Assembly: GCF_959025735.1 (NCBI RefSeq)
Contig: NZ_CAUFJQ010000032.1
Location: forward strand, 1-17,419
Source of the DNA: an uncultured Streptococcus sp.
GTDB lineage: Bacteria; Bacillota; Bacilli; Lactobacillales; Streptococcaceae
Direction: 5' to 3'
DNA: 17,419 nt
This document shows positions 6,750 through 13,656 of this stretch, one piece after another. The notes under the pieces are model-generated. The model was not told the origin of the DNA. It saw only the letters and a program-made list of their open reading frames with translations, and did not search any database. Both the position numbers and the translations under genes were made by a program. Within the stretch, counting starts at the first letter, position 1. Each line of letters begins with the position of its first letter.

Positions 6750-7621
6750 GAATTGCAGATTATAGCGTGACCAAGGCAGTGCTAGAGCGTCACGGTTTTA
6801 CCTTTAAAAAATCCTTCGGTCAGAACTTCTTGACCGATACCAACATCCTTCAAAAAATTGTGGATACGGCAGAGATTGATAAGCAGGTCAATGTCATCGA
6901 AATCGGTCCTGGAATTGGAGCTTTGACTGAGTTCTTGGCGGAAAATGCGGCAGAAGTCATGGCCTTTGAGATCGATGACCGCTTGGTTCCTATTTTGGCG
7001 GATACCTTACGGGAGTTTGACAATGTCACGGTTGTCAACCAAGACATCCTCAAGGTAGACCTCAACCAGTACATCGCAGAGTTTAAAAATCCGGACCTTC
7101 CGATCAAGGTAGTGGCTAACCTTCCGTATTACATCACAACTCCCATCCTCATGCACTTGATCGAATCCAAGATTCCTTTCCAAGAATTTGTGGTCATGAT
7201 GCAAAAAGAGGTGGCAGACCGCATCTCGGCTGAGCCCAACACCAAGGCTTATGGTTCTTTATCCATTGCAGTCCAATACTATATGACCGCTAAGGTAGCT
7301 TTTATCGTGCCCCGCACCGTCTTTGTGCCAGCGCCAAATGTTGACTCCGCCATTTTGAAGATGGTCCGTCGCCCAGAGCCAGCAGTGGCAGTCAAGGATG
7401 AAGATTTCTTCTTCTCTGTCAGCAAGGCCAGCTTTGTCCACCGCCGCAAAATACTTTGGAACAACTTGACCAGTCGCTTTGGCAAGACCGAAGAAATCAA
7501 AGCCAAGCTGGAAGCAGGAATCCAAGCTGCAGGCCTGCAACCTTCTGTACGAGGAGAAGCTCTTAGCTTAGAAGACTTCGCTCGCCTAGCAGATGGCCTT
7601 CTAGAAGCAGGAATAAAATAA
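6746..7621 (+). CDS. rsmA: 16S rRNA (adenine1518/1519-N6) dimethyltransferase KsgA/RsmA
   Basis: A 291-residue SAM-dependent methyltransferase that dimethylates two adjacent adenines in the 3'-terminal hairpin of 16S rRNA late in 30S assembly; loss gives kasugamycin resistance. The N terminus has SFGQNFLTD (23-31), motif I is VIEIGPGIGALTEFLA (50-65), and the catalytic NLPY motif is at residues 125-128 (ANLPYYITTP). The C-terminal helical domain is complete and length is normal. The start ATG overlaps the previous stop. The ribosome binding site is weak (GAAAAGAGAAAAA), consistent with coupling to the upstream ORF. The palindrome just after the stop is its terminator. Confidence 0.97.
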   Translation: MRIADYSVTKAVLERHGFTFKKSFGQNFLTDTNILQKIVDTAEIDKQVNVIEIGPGIGALTEFLAENAAEVMAFEIDDRLVPILADTLREFDNVTVVNQDILKVDLNQYIAEFKNPDLPIKVVANLPYYITTPILMHLIESKIPFQEFVVMMQKEVADRISAEPNTKAYGSLSIAVQYYMTAKVAFIVPRTVFVPAPNVDSAILKMVRRPEPAVAVKDEDFFFSVSKASFVHRRKILWNNLTSRFGKTEEIKAKLEAGIQAAGLQPSVRGEALSLEDFARLADGLLEAGIK

Positions 7622-7626
7622 CAGAA

Positions 7627-7656
7627 AAGCCATAGGTTATAACCTATGGCTTATTT
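7627..7656. terminator. Two-way terminator between ksgA and the minus-strand tRNAs
   Basis: A perfect 26-bp palindrome (7627-7652), each arm AAGCCATAGGTTA or its complement. Plus-strand transcripts from ksgA meet it 6 nt after the stop, followed by TTATTTGT. Minus-strand transcripts leaving tRNA-Ser meet the same hairpin followed by TTTTCTG. Neither T-run is long, but the stem is strong and its position between converging units is right. Confidence 0.8.
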
Positions 7657-7664
7657 GTATCGTA

Positions 7665-7754
7665 AGGAAAGGACGGGATTTGAACCCGCGCGTGAATAAA
7701 AATCCACTTGCCGGATTTCGAGTCCGGTGCCGTACCGAGCTGGGCCACCTTTCC
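7665..7754 (-). tRNA. tRNA-Ser (anticodon CGA)
   Basis: Minus-strand class II tRNA of about 90 nt. The acceptor stem GGAAAGG (complement of 7748-7754) pairs with CCTTTCC (complement of 7666-7672). The anticodon stem CCGGA/TCCGG encloses CTCGAAA, giving anticodon CGA, which reads UCG. A long variable arm (GTGGATTTTTATTCAC region) identifies it as serine type. The T loop is TTCAAAT. No CCA is encoded. The base after the acceptor stem (discriminator) reads T, whereas G is usual for serine tRNAs. It is cotranscribed behind tRNA-Leu with a 4-nt spacer. Confidence 0.93.
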
Positions 7755-7758
7755 AAGA

Positions 7759-7841
7759 TGCGGAGAAAGGGATTTGAACCCTCACGCCCGAAGGGGCACA
7801 TGCGCCTGAAGCATGCGTGTCTGCCGTTCCACCACCTCCGC
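7759..7841 (-). tRNA. tRNA-Leu (anticodon CAG)
   Basis: Minus-strand class II tRNA of 83 nt. The acceptor stem GCGGAGG pairs with TCTCCGC (one G-U pair), with discriminator A as expected for leucine. The anticodon stem CATGC/GCATG closes the loop TTCAGGC, giving anticodon CAG, which reads CUG. The variable arm contains CCCCTTCGGG. The T loop is TTCAAAT. CCA is not encoded. It is the first of two tRNAs behind the promoter at 7850-7877. Confidence 0.94.
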
Positions 7842-7849
7842 ATAGTTCT

Positions 7850-7877
7850 ATTATACACTTTTTAGGAAAAATGCCAA
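7850..7877 (-). promoter_or_regulatory. Promoter of the tRNA-Leu/tRNA-Ser pair
   Basis: Read on the minus strand: TTGGCA (complement of 7872-7877), a 16-nt spacer, TATAAT (complement of 7850-7855). Only 8 nt separate the -10 from the mature tRNA-Leu 5' end, so the transcript should carry almost no leader. Confidence 0.8.
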
Positions 7878-7879
7878 GG

Positions 7880-7923
7880 AAAAAAAGGAACAGGGAGCGG
7901 TAGGAATGTCTCCTGTTCCTTTT
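7880..7923 (-). terminator. Terminator of the minus-strand CPBP gene
   Basis: AAAAGGAACAGG plus GAG (7883-7897, one bulged G) pairs with CTCCTGTTCCTTTT (7910-7923). On the minus strand the hairpin ends in a run of seven T (complement of 7880-7886). It lies 9 nt after the stop of the CPBP gene and just upstream of the tRNA promoter. Confidence 0.85.
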
Positions 7924-7932
7924 ATCAATAGA

Positions 7933-8850
7933 TCATTTCAATGCCGCAGGATATAGGCTCTCTTGCTCCTTGGAGGTGTCTTTGAGGATAAAGATGGCCC
8001 ATAAAAGAGCTAAGATGCAGACCACTAATCCCGGGATGCCCCCTTCAGGACCAAATTCACCACCAGTGATCAAGGTGTGATTTGAAGTTGTGAAGTACAT
8101 CAAGGATGATTCGCTGTCAAAGCCACTGACATGAAAACCATAGACATTTCCCATCAGGAAATTCCAGGCAAAGTGGAAGCCACAAGGTCCCCAAATATTC
8201 CCGCGTTTCAGGGCATAGACTGCTGTAAAGACCCCGAAGAAGAAGAGATGAACAGTAGAGAACCAAGAAGCACCGTTGTTATTCATATGGAAGTAGGAGA
8301 ACATAGTAGCTGAGATCAGGATAGCAAGAAGGGCATTGGTATGGTAGGAGATAGTTGGAATCAACCAACCACGGATATAAATTTCTTCTGCCGCAGTTTG
8401 GAAAATATAGCCGATCAAGACCAAAATCCAGGATACAAGAAATGGCATACTAAATTGAATGCGATGGAATGTGGCATTCCCTGTGACTAAAAAGACGATC
8501 AAGACTGTTGTGATCATGATGCCTCCCACAAGGCAACCTTTGGCGAATTCAGAAAGCCCATTTCCTTTGGAAAATCCCATGGTTCGAATAGGCCGCTTTT
8601 CAATCAAACGAACCCAAAGGAAGAAGGCGATGATGGTATAGAGGAAGGACCAAAGGTCAAGGATGTTCCACCAGTCTGGGATCCAGTGTTGCTTATTGAG
8701 AAAGAAGCTGGTCGATGCTGTGCTAACAGGGGACATGTACTCTGTGATGTAATACAGAATAAACGGAGCCAAAAACCAGGGTGTCAGAAATTTTCCCTTT
8801 TTGATATTGGCAATCAAGGGATTCTCTTTAGAAAGAAAAGAAAGACTCAT
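7933..8850 (-). CDS. CPBP (Abi/CAAX-like) intramembrane metalloprotease, larger type
   Basis: A 305-residue polytopic membrane protein with the CPBP signature residues EEIYIR (Glu155, Glu156, Arg160), His188 in FSYFHMN and FHFAWN (His226, Asn230). The conserved Asn-rich NNNG after His188 and a long C-terminal extension with an extra hydrophobic segment (about 270-290) set it apart from the 225-residue CPBP protein at 981. The open frame runs upstream to 8913, but the start at 8850 follows a strong GGAGG (complement of 8857-8861) by 6 nt. It lies opposite to its neighbours, with its own promoter and terminator, in a block with two tRNAs between ksgA and rsgA; those genes are close neighbours in pneumococcus, so this is probably an accessory insertion. 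The substrate is unknown. Confidence 0.9.
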   Translation of the reverse strand: MSLSFLSKENPLIANIKKGKFLTPWFLAPFILYYITEYMSPVSTASTSFFLNKQHWIPDWWNILDLWSFLYTIIAFFLWVRLIEKRPIRTMGFSKGNGLSEFAKGCLVGGIMITTVLIVFLVTGNATFHRIQFSMPFLVSWILVLIGYIFQTAAEEIYIRGWLIPTISYHTNALLAILISATMFSYFHMNNNGASWFSTVHLFFFGVFTAVYALKRGNIWGPCGFHFAWNFLMGNVYGFHVSGFDSESSLMYFTTSNHTLITGGEFGPEGGIPGLVVCILALLWAIFILKDTSKEQESLYPAALK

Positions 8851-8861
8851 AAAGAACCTCC

Positions 8862-8999
8862 ATCTAAAAACGTAGAACAAAGAAACAGCTTTCTTTGTAC
8901 AGCAAGTAATCATTGAAACAAGGCGCTTCTTGATGTCACTTCCTTTCTGCGTTCTTGTTTCGAGCTTCCCACAAGCAACTTATTTATGAATGTTTTTTC
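8862..8999 (-). promoter_or_regulatory. Structured 5' leader of the minus-strand CPBP gene
   Basis: The transcript from the promoter at 9006-9034 has about 150 nt before the start codon. Two inverted repeats lie in it: an 8-bp pair GAAACAAG/CTTGTTTC (8915-8922 with 8954-8961), and a perfect 9-bp stem ACAAAGAAA/TTTCTTTGT with a 4-nt loop (8877-8885 with 8890-8898), about 16 nt before the ribosome binding site. No known riboswitch or T-box signature is visible. A regulatory role is inference. Confidence 0.4.
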
Positions 9000-9005
9000 A
9001 CATTT

Positions 9006-9034
9006 ATTATACCTAAATTAGGAAGCGGTTACAA
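9006..9034 (-). promoter_or_regulatory. Promoter of the minus-strand CPBP gene
   Basis: Read on the minus strand: TTGTAA (complement of 9029-9034), a 17-nt spacer and TATAAT (complement of 9006-9011). It diverges from the rsgA promoter about 90 bp away. Confidence 0.75.
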
Positions 9035-9122
9035 TACCCCTATCTTTATTATCCCTAAAAATTTTACTGAAACTAGTTCCAGATTTTTCTTATTGAGCAA
9101 TCCAGCCTTATTTCTCATTTTT

Positions 9123-9131
9123 TGGTATAAT
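9123..9131 (+). promoter_or_regulatory. rsgA operon promoter (extended -10)
   Basis: TGG followed by TATAAT (9126-9131), 30 nt before the TTG start. No recognisable -35 is present at 17 nt (CAGCCT region). It should drive the rsgA-rpe-thiN-rmuC-yhaM operon, since no other clear promoter is seen until 13625. Confidence 0.7.
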
Positions 9132-9160
9132 AGATAGTATTAATCTCAAAGGAGTGCGAT

Positions 9161-10039
9161 TTGCAAGGAACAATCGTCAAGGCCTTGGCTGGCTTTTACT
9201 ACGTGGAGTCAGATGGTCACATTTACCAGACACGGGCTCGTGGAAATTTTAGAAAAAAAGGACAGACTCCTTATGTGGGGGATCGGGTGGAGTTCTCTGC
9301 TGAAGAGAATTCAGAAGGCTACATTTTGAGCATTGCGCCTCGAAAAAATAGCCTCGTGCGCCCTCCTATTGTCAATATTGATCAGGCAGTAGTCATCATG
9401 TCAGCTAAGGAACCGGATATCAATGCTAATCTTTTAGACCGTTTTCTGGTTCTTTTGGAGCATAAGGGGATTCATCCCATTGTCTATATTTCAAAACTGG
9501 ACTTGTTAGAAGATATGGAAGACATCCACTACTACCAAGGAATCTACCAGGCTATTGGCTATGATTTTGTCTTGTCGATTGAGGAACTCTTGCCCCTTTT
9601 GACCAATCAAACCACGGTCTTTATGGGACAGACCGGTGTAGGAAAATCGACCTTGCTCAATAAAATCGCTCCGGATCTGGAGCTTGAAACGGGGGAGATT
9701 TCAGATAGTCTAGGGCGTGGTCGACACACGACCCGAGCTGTCAGCTTTTACCATTTAAATGGAGGAAAGATCGCGGACACGCCTGGCTTCTCCTCCCTTG
9801 ATTATGAAGTGACAACCAGTGAAGACTTAAATCAAGCCTTCCCAGAGATCGCCGATGTGAGCCACTCTTGTAAATTTCGTACCTGTACCCACACGCATGA
9901 GCCAGCTTGTGCGGTGAAACCAGCCGTTGAAAGAGAGGAAATTGCACCTTTCCGTTATGAGGATTACTTGCAATTTCTAAGTGAGATTGAAAACCGTCGC
10001 GAAACCTATAAAAAAGTTTCGAAAAAAATGCCAAAATAG
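9161..10039 (+). CDS. rsgA: Ribosome small subunit-dependent GTPase RsgA
   Basis: A 292-residue circularly permuted GTPase that checks late 30S assembly. It has an OB-fold N terminus (1-65), then G motifs in permuted order: SKLD (G4, 111-114), GQTGVGKST (G1 P-loop, 156-164), GRGRHTT (G2, 185-191) and DTPG (G3, 206-209). A C-terminal zinc finger has Cys237, Cys242, His244 and Cys250. Translation starts at TTG, which lies 6 nt after a perfect AAAGGAG; the N terminus MQGTIVKALAGFYYV matches the family. It is the first gene of a five-gene operon. Its job links with ksgA upstream, since both act on the maturing 30S subunit. Confidence 0.97.
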   Translation: MQGTIVKALAGFYYVESDGHIYQTRARGNFRKKGQTPYVGDRVEFSAEENSEGYILSIAPRKNSLVRPPIVNIDQAVVIMSAKEPDINANLLDRFLVLLEHKGIHPIVYISKLDLLEDMEDIHYYQGIYQAIGYDFVLSIEELLPLLTNQTTVFMGQTGVGKSTLLNKIAPDLELETGEISDSLGRGRHTTRAVSFYHLNGGKIADTPGFSSLDYEVTTSEDLNQAFPEIADVSHSCKFRTCTHTHEPACAVKPAVEREEIAPFRYEDYLQFLSEIENRRETYKKVSKKMPK

Positions 10040-10053
10040 GAGACACTACAACG

Positions 10054-10713
10054 ATGAAAACAATGAAATTAGCCCCCTCAATTTTGAGTGCCGATTATGC
10101 CAATTTTGAAAGTGAATTGAAACGCTTAGAAGCAGCAGGAGCTGACTATGCCCATATCGATGTCATGGATGGCCATTTTGTGCCCAATATCAGCTTTGGA
10201 GCTGGTGTCGTAGAGAGCATGCGTCCACATAGCAAGTTGGTTTTTGATTGCCACTTGATGGTCACCAATCCTGAACACCATATCGAAGAATTTGCCCGTG
10301 CAGGTGCTGACATCATCAGCATCCACGTAGAAGCAACTCCTCATATCCACGGAGCTCTTCAAAAAATTCGTCAAGCGGGTGTGAAGGCGAGTGTCGTGAT
10401 CAACCCAGGGACTCCTGTAGATAGTATCAAACATGTCTTGAACTTGGTGGATCAAGTCTTGGTTATGACCGTTAATCCAGGATTCGGTGGCCAGGCCTTC
10501 TTGCCTGAAACCATGGACAAGGTGCGCGAATTAGCCGCTCTTCGTGAAGAAAAAGGTTTAGACTTTGATATCGAAGTGGATGGTGGAATTGATGCTCAAA
10601 GTATTTCCCAAGCCAAAGAAGCCGGGGCTAATGTCTTTGTAGCGGGCTCTTATGTCTTTAATGGAGATGTCAATGAGCGCGTTCAAACGCTCCGAGATGC
10701 TGTAAATGGATAA
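10054..10713 (+). CDS. rpe: Ribulose-phosphate 3-epimerase
   Basis: A 219-residue TIM-barrel enzyme interconverting ribulose 5-phosphate and xylulose 5-phosphate in the pentose phosphate pathway. Family motifs are LAPSILSADYANF (6-18), HIDVMDGHFVPNISFG, FDCHLMV, VNPGFGGQ and VDGGI, including the metal-binding His and Asp residues and the phosphate-binding glycines. Length is complete. The ATG at 10054 follows AGGAGA, which overlaps the rsgA stop; ATG at 10063 is a possible alternative start. The 3' end overlaps thiN by 8 nt, so the two are probably translationally coupled. Confidence 0.97.
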   Translation: MKTMKLAPSILSADYANFESELKRLEAAGADYAHIDVMDGHFVPNISFGAGVVESMRPHSKLVFDCHLMVTNPEHHIEEFARAGADIISIHVEATPHIHGALQKIRQAGVKASVVINPGTPVDSIKHVLNLVDQVLVMTVNPGFGGQAFLPETMDKVRELAALREEKGLDFDIEVDGGIDAQSISQAKEAGANVFVAGSYVFNGDVNERVQTLRDAVNG

Positions 10714-11338
10714 CATCGCAATACTGGCAGGAGGTGATAGCACGCTCTTGCCAAGAGATCATGACGCTTATGTAGGCGTTGATGGTGGCTGTTTGAAGTT
10801 GCTGGAACAAGGCCTGCCTTTAGATATAGCTGTGGGGGATTTCGATTCTGTCTCTGAGACTGATTTGAATAAGATCCGAACCCAAGCCAAGCAGGTTGTT
10901 CAGTCCGTTCCTGAAAAGAATGATACGGATTTGGAATTGGCCTTGAAAGCGGCCTTTGAGGCCTATCCAGAGGCTATTATCACCGTTTATGGTGCCTTTG
11001 GTGGTCGCTTGGATCACTTTTTGTCCAATATCTTTTTGCCGACCGATCCAGACCTAGCTCCCTACATGGAGCAAATCCAATTAGTCGATGGTCAAAATCG
11101 CTTGATCTACAGATCAGCCGGTTGCCATGAGATTCAGCCAGATCCAGCCATGTCCTATGTTGGTTTTATGCCTGTCGGACAAGGCCACTTAGAAATCACA
11201 GGAGCCAAGTATCCGCTCCATCAGGAGAATTATTTTTTGAAGGCCATGTATGGCTCCAATGAATTTTTGGATCAACCGATTCAAGTGAGTCTTGACCGTG
11301 GCTATCTTGTCATTGTTTATAGTAAAGACAGAGGTTAA
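10706..11338 (+). CDS. thiN: Thiamine pyrophosphokinase
   Basis: A 210-residue enzyme that transfers pyrophosphate from ATP to thiamine, making thiamine pyrophosphate directly from imported vitamin. The catalytic-site motifs are all present: VGVDGG (23-28), GDFDS (44-48), EKNDTD (70-75) and GGRLDH (99-104); the C-terminal beta-sandwich thiamine-binding domain follows. The ATG lies inside the end of rpe. Its coupling to rpe is suggestive because transketolase, the next pentose-phosphate enzyme, needs thiamine pyrophosphate. I see no TPP riboswitch in front of it, as expected within an operon. Confidence 0.96.
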   Translation: MDNIAILAGGDSTLLPRDHDAYVGVDGGCLKLLEQGLPLDIAVGDFDSVSETDLNKIRTQAKQVVQSVPEKNDTDLELALKAAFEAYPEAIITVYGAFGGRLDHFLSNIFLPTDPDLAPYMEQIQLVDGQNRLIYRSAGCHEIQPDPAMSYVGFMPVGQGHLEITGAKYPLHQENYFLKAMYGSNEFLDQPIQVSLDRGYLVIVYSKDRG

Positions 11339-11339
11339 T

Positions 11340-12590
11340 ATGAATATCATTCTGCTTCTGATTGGCCTGCTCAATCTGGGCCTCCTCATCTATTTCTTGC
11401 AACGGTCAGATGATACAAGACCGGCTTTACGAGAGATGCTGGAAGACCATGAGGATCATTTGACAGACCAGTTGGACTATCGTTTTGAAAAAGAAAGACA
11501 AGCAAGCCAGATTGCCAATCAGCAGTTAGAGATCGCCCTGACAGATCGCTTAACCGAGATGCGAGTGGAGATCCACCAGCAGACGACGGCTCTGCGCGCT
11601 GAGATGAATGAGCACTTTACTAAAAATCGGGACAAAACAGATGAGCGTATGCGCCAGATCCAAGAGTCCAACGAAGTGCGACTAGAACAGATGCGCCAAA
11701 CGGTAGAAGAAAAATTGGAGAAAACCTTGCAGCACCGTTTGCAGACCTCCTTTGAGACGGTTTCAAAACAATTGGAGTCGGTCAACAAAGGGCTGGGAGA
11801 AATGCAGACGGTGGCGCGGGATGTTGGAACTCTCAATAAAGTTCTTTCCAACACCAAGACCCGTGGGATTATGGGCGAATTGCAGCTGGGCCAAATCATT
11901 GAAGATATCTTGACCCCAGCCCAGTATGAGCGGGAGTTTGTCACCGTTCCCCAATCCAGTGAGCGCGTGGAATATGCCATTAAGCTTCCTGGACAAGGAG
12001 AAGAACCAGTCTATCTGCCGATTGACTCTAAATTCCCACTGGAAGATTACTATCGTCTGGAAGAAGCTTATGAATTGGGAGAGAAAGAGGAGATCGAGCG
12101 TTACCGCAAGGCCCTTCTTGCTAGTATCAAGCGTTTTGCTAAGGATATCCAACAAAAATACCTCTTTCCACCAGCGACAACGAATTTCGGAATTCTCTTT
12201 CTGCCAACTGAAGGCCTCTATTCCGAAGTGGTTCGTAATCCAGAATTCTTCGATCGCTTGCGTCGGGACGAACAAATTTTAGTGGCTGGTCCAAGCACGC
12301 TATCAGCCCTCTTGAACTCCTTGTCTGTTGGCTTTAAAACGCTCAACATCCAAAAGAGTGCAGATGACATTAGCAAGGTGTTGGGATCGGTCAAATCAGA
12401 ATTCCATAAGTTTGGAGGGATTCTGGCCAAGACTCAGCGCCATTTAAAGAATGCTTCCAATAATATTGATGATTTGCTAACCAGACGGACCAGTGCCATC
12501 GAGCGGACACTCCGCCAAATCGAAAGCGATGAGGACTTGCTGGGACTAGATGTATATATAGAAGATGGAGAAGATGATGGTCAAAATTAA
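11340..12590 (+). CDS. rmuC: RmuC-family DNA recombination protein
   Basis: A 416-residue protein with one N-terminal membrane anchor (residues 2-20), a long charged coiled coil (about 35-165, rich in Gln, Glu and Arg heptads) and a C-terminal RmuC domain (about 175-390) containing LSNTKTRGIMGELQLG, VYLPIDSKFPLEDYY and LPTEGLYSEVVRN. RmuC-type proteins are related to PD-(D/E)XK nucleases and limit inversions between short repeats in E. coli; the exact activity is unknown. The open frame starts at 11292, but ATG at 11340 follows AGAGG, lies one base after the thiN stop and begins the membrane anchor. Its 3' end overlaps the next gene. Confidence 0.93.
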   Translation: MNIILLLIGLLNLGLLIYFLQRSDDTRPALREMLEDHEDHLTDQLDYRFEKERQASQIANQQLEIALTDRLTEMRVEIHQQTTALRAEMNEHFTKNRDKTDERMRQIQESNEVRLEQMRQTVEEKLEKTLQHRLQTSFETVSKQLESVNKGLGEMQTVARDVGTLNKVLSNTKTRGIMGELQLGQIIEDILTPAQYEREFVTVPQSSERVEYAIKLPGQGEEPVYLPIDSKFPLEDYYRLEEAYELGEKEEIERYRKALLASIKRFAKDIQQKYLFPPATTNFGILFLPTEGLYSEVVRNPEFFDRLRRDEQILVAGPSTLSALLNSLSVGFKTLNIQKSADDISKVLGSVKSEFHKFGGILAKTQRHLKNASNNIDDLLTRRTSAIERTLRQIESDEDLLGLDVYIEDGEDDGQN

Positions 12591-13521
12591 CCAAATGAAA
12601 AAAGATGAATTGTTCGAAGGATTCTATTTGATCAAGTCAGCAGAAGTGCGTCAAACGCGGGCCGGGAAAAACTACCTCGCCTTTGTCTTCCAGGATGAGA
12701 CCGGTACAATCGAAGGTAAACTATGGGATGCCCAACCTCACAATGTAGAGAGTTTTATGGCTGGGCGCGTGGTCCATATGTCTGGACGTCGAGAAGTTTA
12801 CAATAATACTCCTCAAGTCAACCAATTAAACATGCGCTTGCCACAAGCGGGAGAGCCCAACAATCCAGCAGACTTCAAGGAAAAACCACCAGTAGATCCT
12901 AAAGAATTGCATGAATACTTGTCAAACATGATTTTCAAAATTGAAAATCCGGTCTGGCAACGGATTGTTCGGGCCCTCTATGGGAAATATGAGAAAGAGT
13001 TTTATAGTTATCCAGCTGCTAAGACCAACCACCATGCCTTTGAAGCCGGTCTCGCTTATCATACGGCGACCATGGTCCGCTTGGCAGATAGTATCGGTGA
13101 TATCTATCCTCAGTTGAATAAGAGCTTGCTCTTTGCAGGGATTATGTTACACGATTTGGCCAAAGTGATCGAGTTGACAGGTCCTGAAAATACAGAATAC
13201 ACTGTTCGGGGCAACCTCATCGGCCACATTGCACTCATCGATGAAGAAATCACCAAGGTCTTGCAAGACTTGAAGATTGATGACCAAAAAGAAGAAGTCA
13301 TCGTCCTTCGCCATGTGATCTTGAGTCACCATGGCTTGCTCGAATACGGTAGTCCTGTTCGTCCAAAGATCATGGAAGCAGAGATTATTCATATGATCGA
13401 TAATTTGGATGCGGAAATGATGATGATGACAACAGCACTTGGCTTAATTGGTCCTGGCGAAATGACCAATAAAATCTTTGCTATGGAAAACAGATCCTTC
13501 TATAAACCGAATCTCGACTAG
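12577..13521 (+). CDS. yhaM: 3'-5' exoribonuclease YhaM (Cbf1 type)
   Basis: A 314-residue two-domain protein: an OB-fold nucleic-acid-binding domain (about 15-90, with GKLWDAQPHNVESF) and an HD-type metal phosphohydrolase domain with AGLAYHTATM (His162), GIMLHDLAKV (His192-Asp193) and conserved HVILSHHGLLEYGSP. YhaM is a 3'-5' exonuclease in Gram-positive cells that trims RNA ends by a few bases; the pneumococcal homologue is called Cbf1. Three in-frame ATGs (12565, 12574, 12577) compete. I prefer 12577 because GGAG (12567-12570) is then 6 nt away and the protein starts at the conserved MVKINQMKKDEL. It overlaps rmuC by 14 nt and is the last gene of the operon. Confidence 0.95.
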   Translation: MVKINQMKKDELFEGFYLIKSAEVRQTRAGKNYLAFVFQDETGTIEGKLWDAQPHNVESFMAGRVVHMSGRREVYNNTPQVNQLNMRLPQAGEPNNPADFKEKPPVDPKELHEYLSNMIFKIENPVWQRIVRALYGKYEKEFYSYPAAKTNHHAFEAGLAYHTATMVRLADSIGDIYPQLNKSLLFAGIMLHDLAKVIELTGPENTEYTVRGNLIGHIALIDEEITKVLQDLKIDDQKEEVIVLRHVILSHHGLLEYGSPVRPKIMEAEIIHMIDNLDAEMMMMTTALGLIGPGEMTNKIFAMENRSFYKPNLD

Positions 13522-13573
13522 TAAAAACAGAGATAAATACGGGAATGATTCTGCCAAAAATAAAATAATCAGG

Positions 13574-13612
13574 AAAAAACGGCCTTCTGTAAATCAGAAT
13601 GTTCGTTTTTTT
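13574..13612 (+). terminator. Terminator of the rsgA-yhaM operon
   Basis: AAAAAACG (13574-13581 region) and TTCTG pair with CAGAA and CGTTTTTTT (13595-13612), with an imperfect middle part and a TAAAT loop. A T-run of seven ends the structure. It overlaps the purR -35 region and the candidate PurBox. Confidence 0.65.
13598..13610 (+). promoter_or_regulatory. Candidate PurBox (PurR operator)
   Basis: The 13 bases from 13598 match the reverse complement of the lactococcal/streptococcal PurBox (consensus AWWWCCGAACWWT) at 12 of 13 positions, with T instead of G at the ninth. It is centred about 33 bp before the expected purR transcription start, over the -35. Autoregulation of purR is inferred. 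The T-rich half also belongs to the preceding terminator, so chance overlap is possible. Confidence 0.5.
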
Positions 13613-13630
13613 CGCTTCTTATGGTATAAT
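13602..13630 (+). promoter_or_regulatory. purR promoter (extended -10)
   Basis: TATAAT at 13625-13630 is preceded by TGG (13622-13624). The -35 at 17 nt is TTCGTT (13602-13607), matching the consensus only in TT and near matches. The -10 segment TATGGTATAAT is identical to that of rnpA. Confidence 0.75.
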
Positions 13631-13656
13631 GATAGAAAAAACTACATGGTGAGAAA

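Noticed and set aside
8914..9137. Short ORFs in the CPBP-rsgA gap
   Set aside because: They have no ribosome binding site and cover the divergent promoters and leader.
10714..10760. TPP riboswitch near thiN
   Set aside because: thiN lies inside an operon and overlaps rpe; no THI-box sequence is present.
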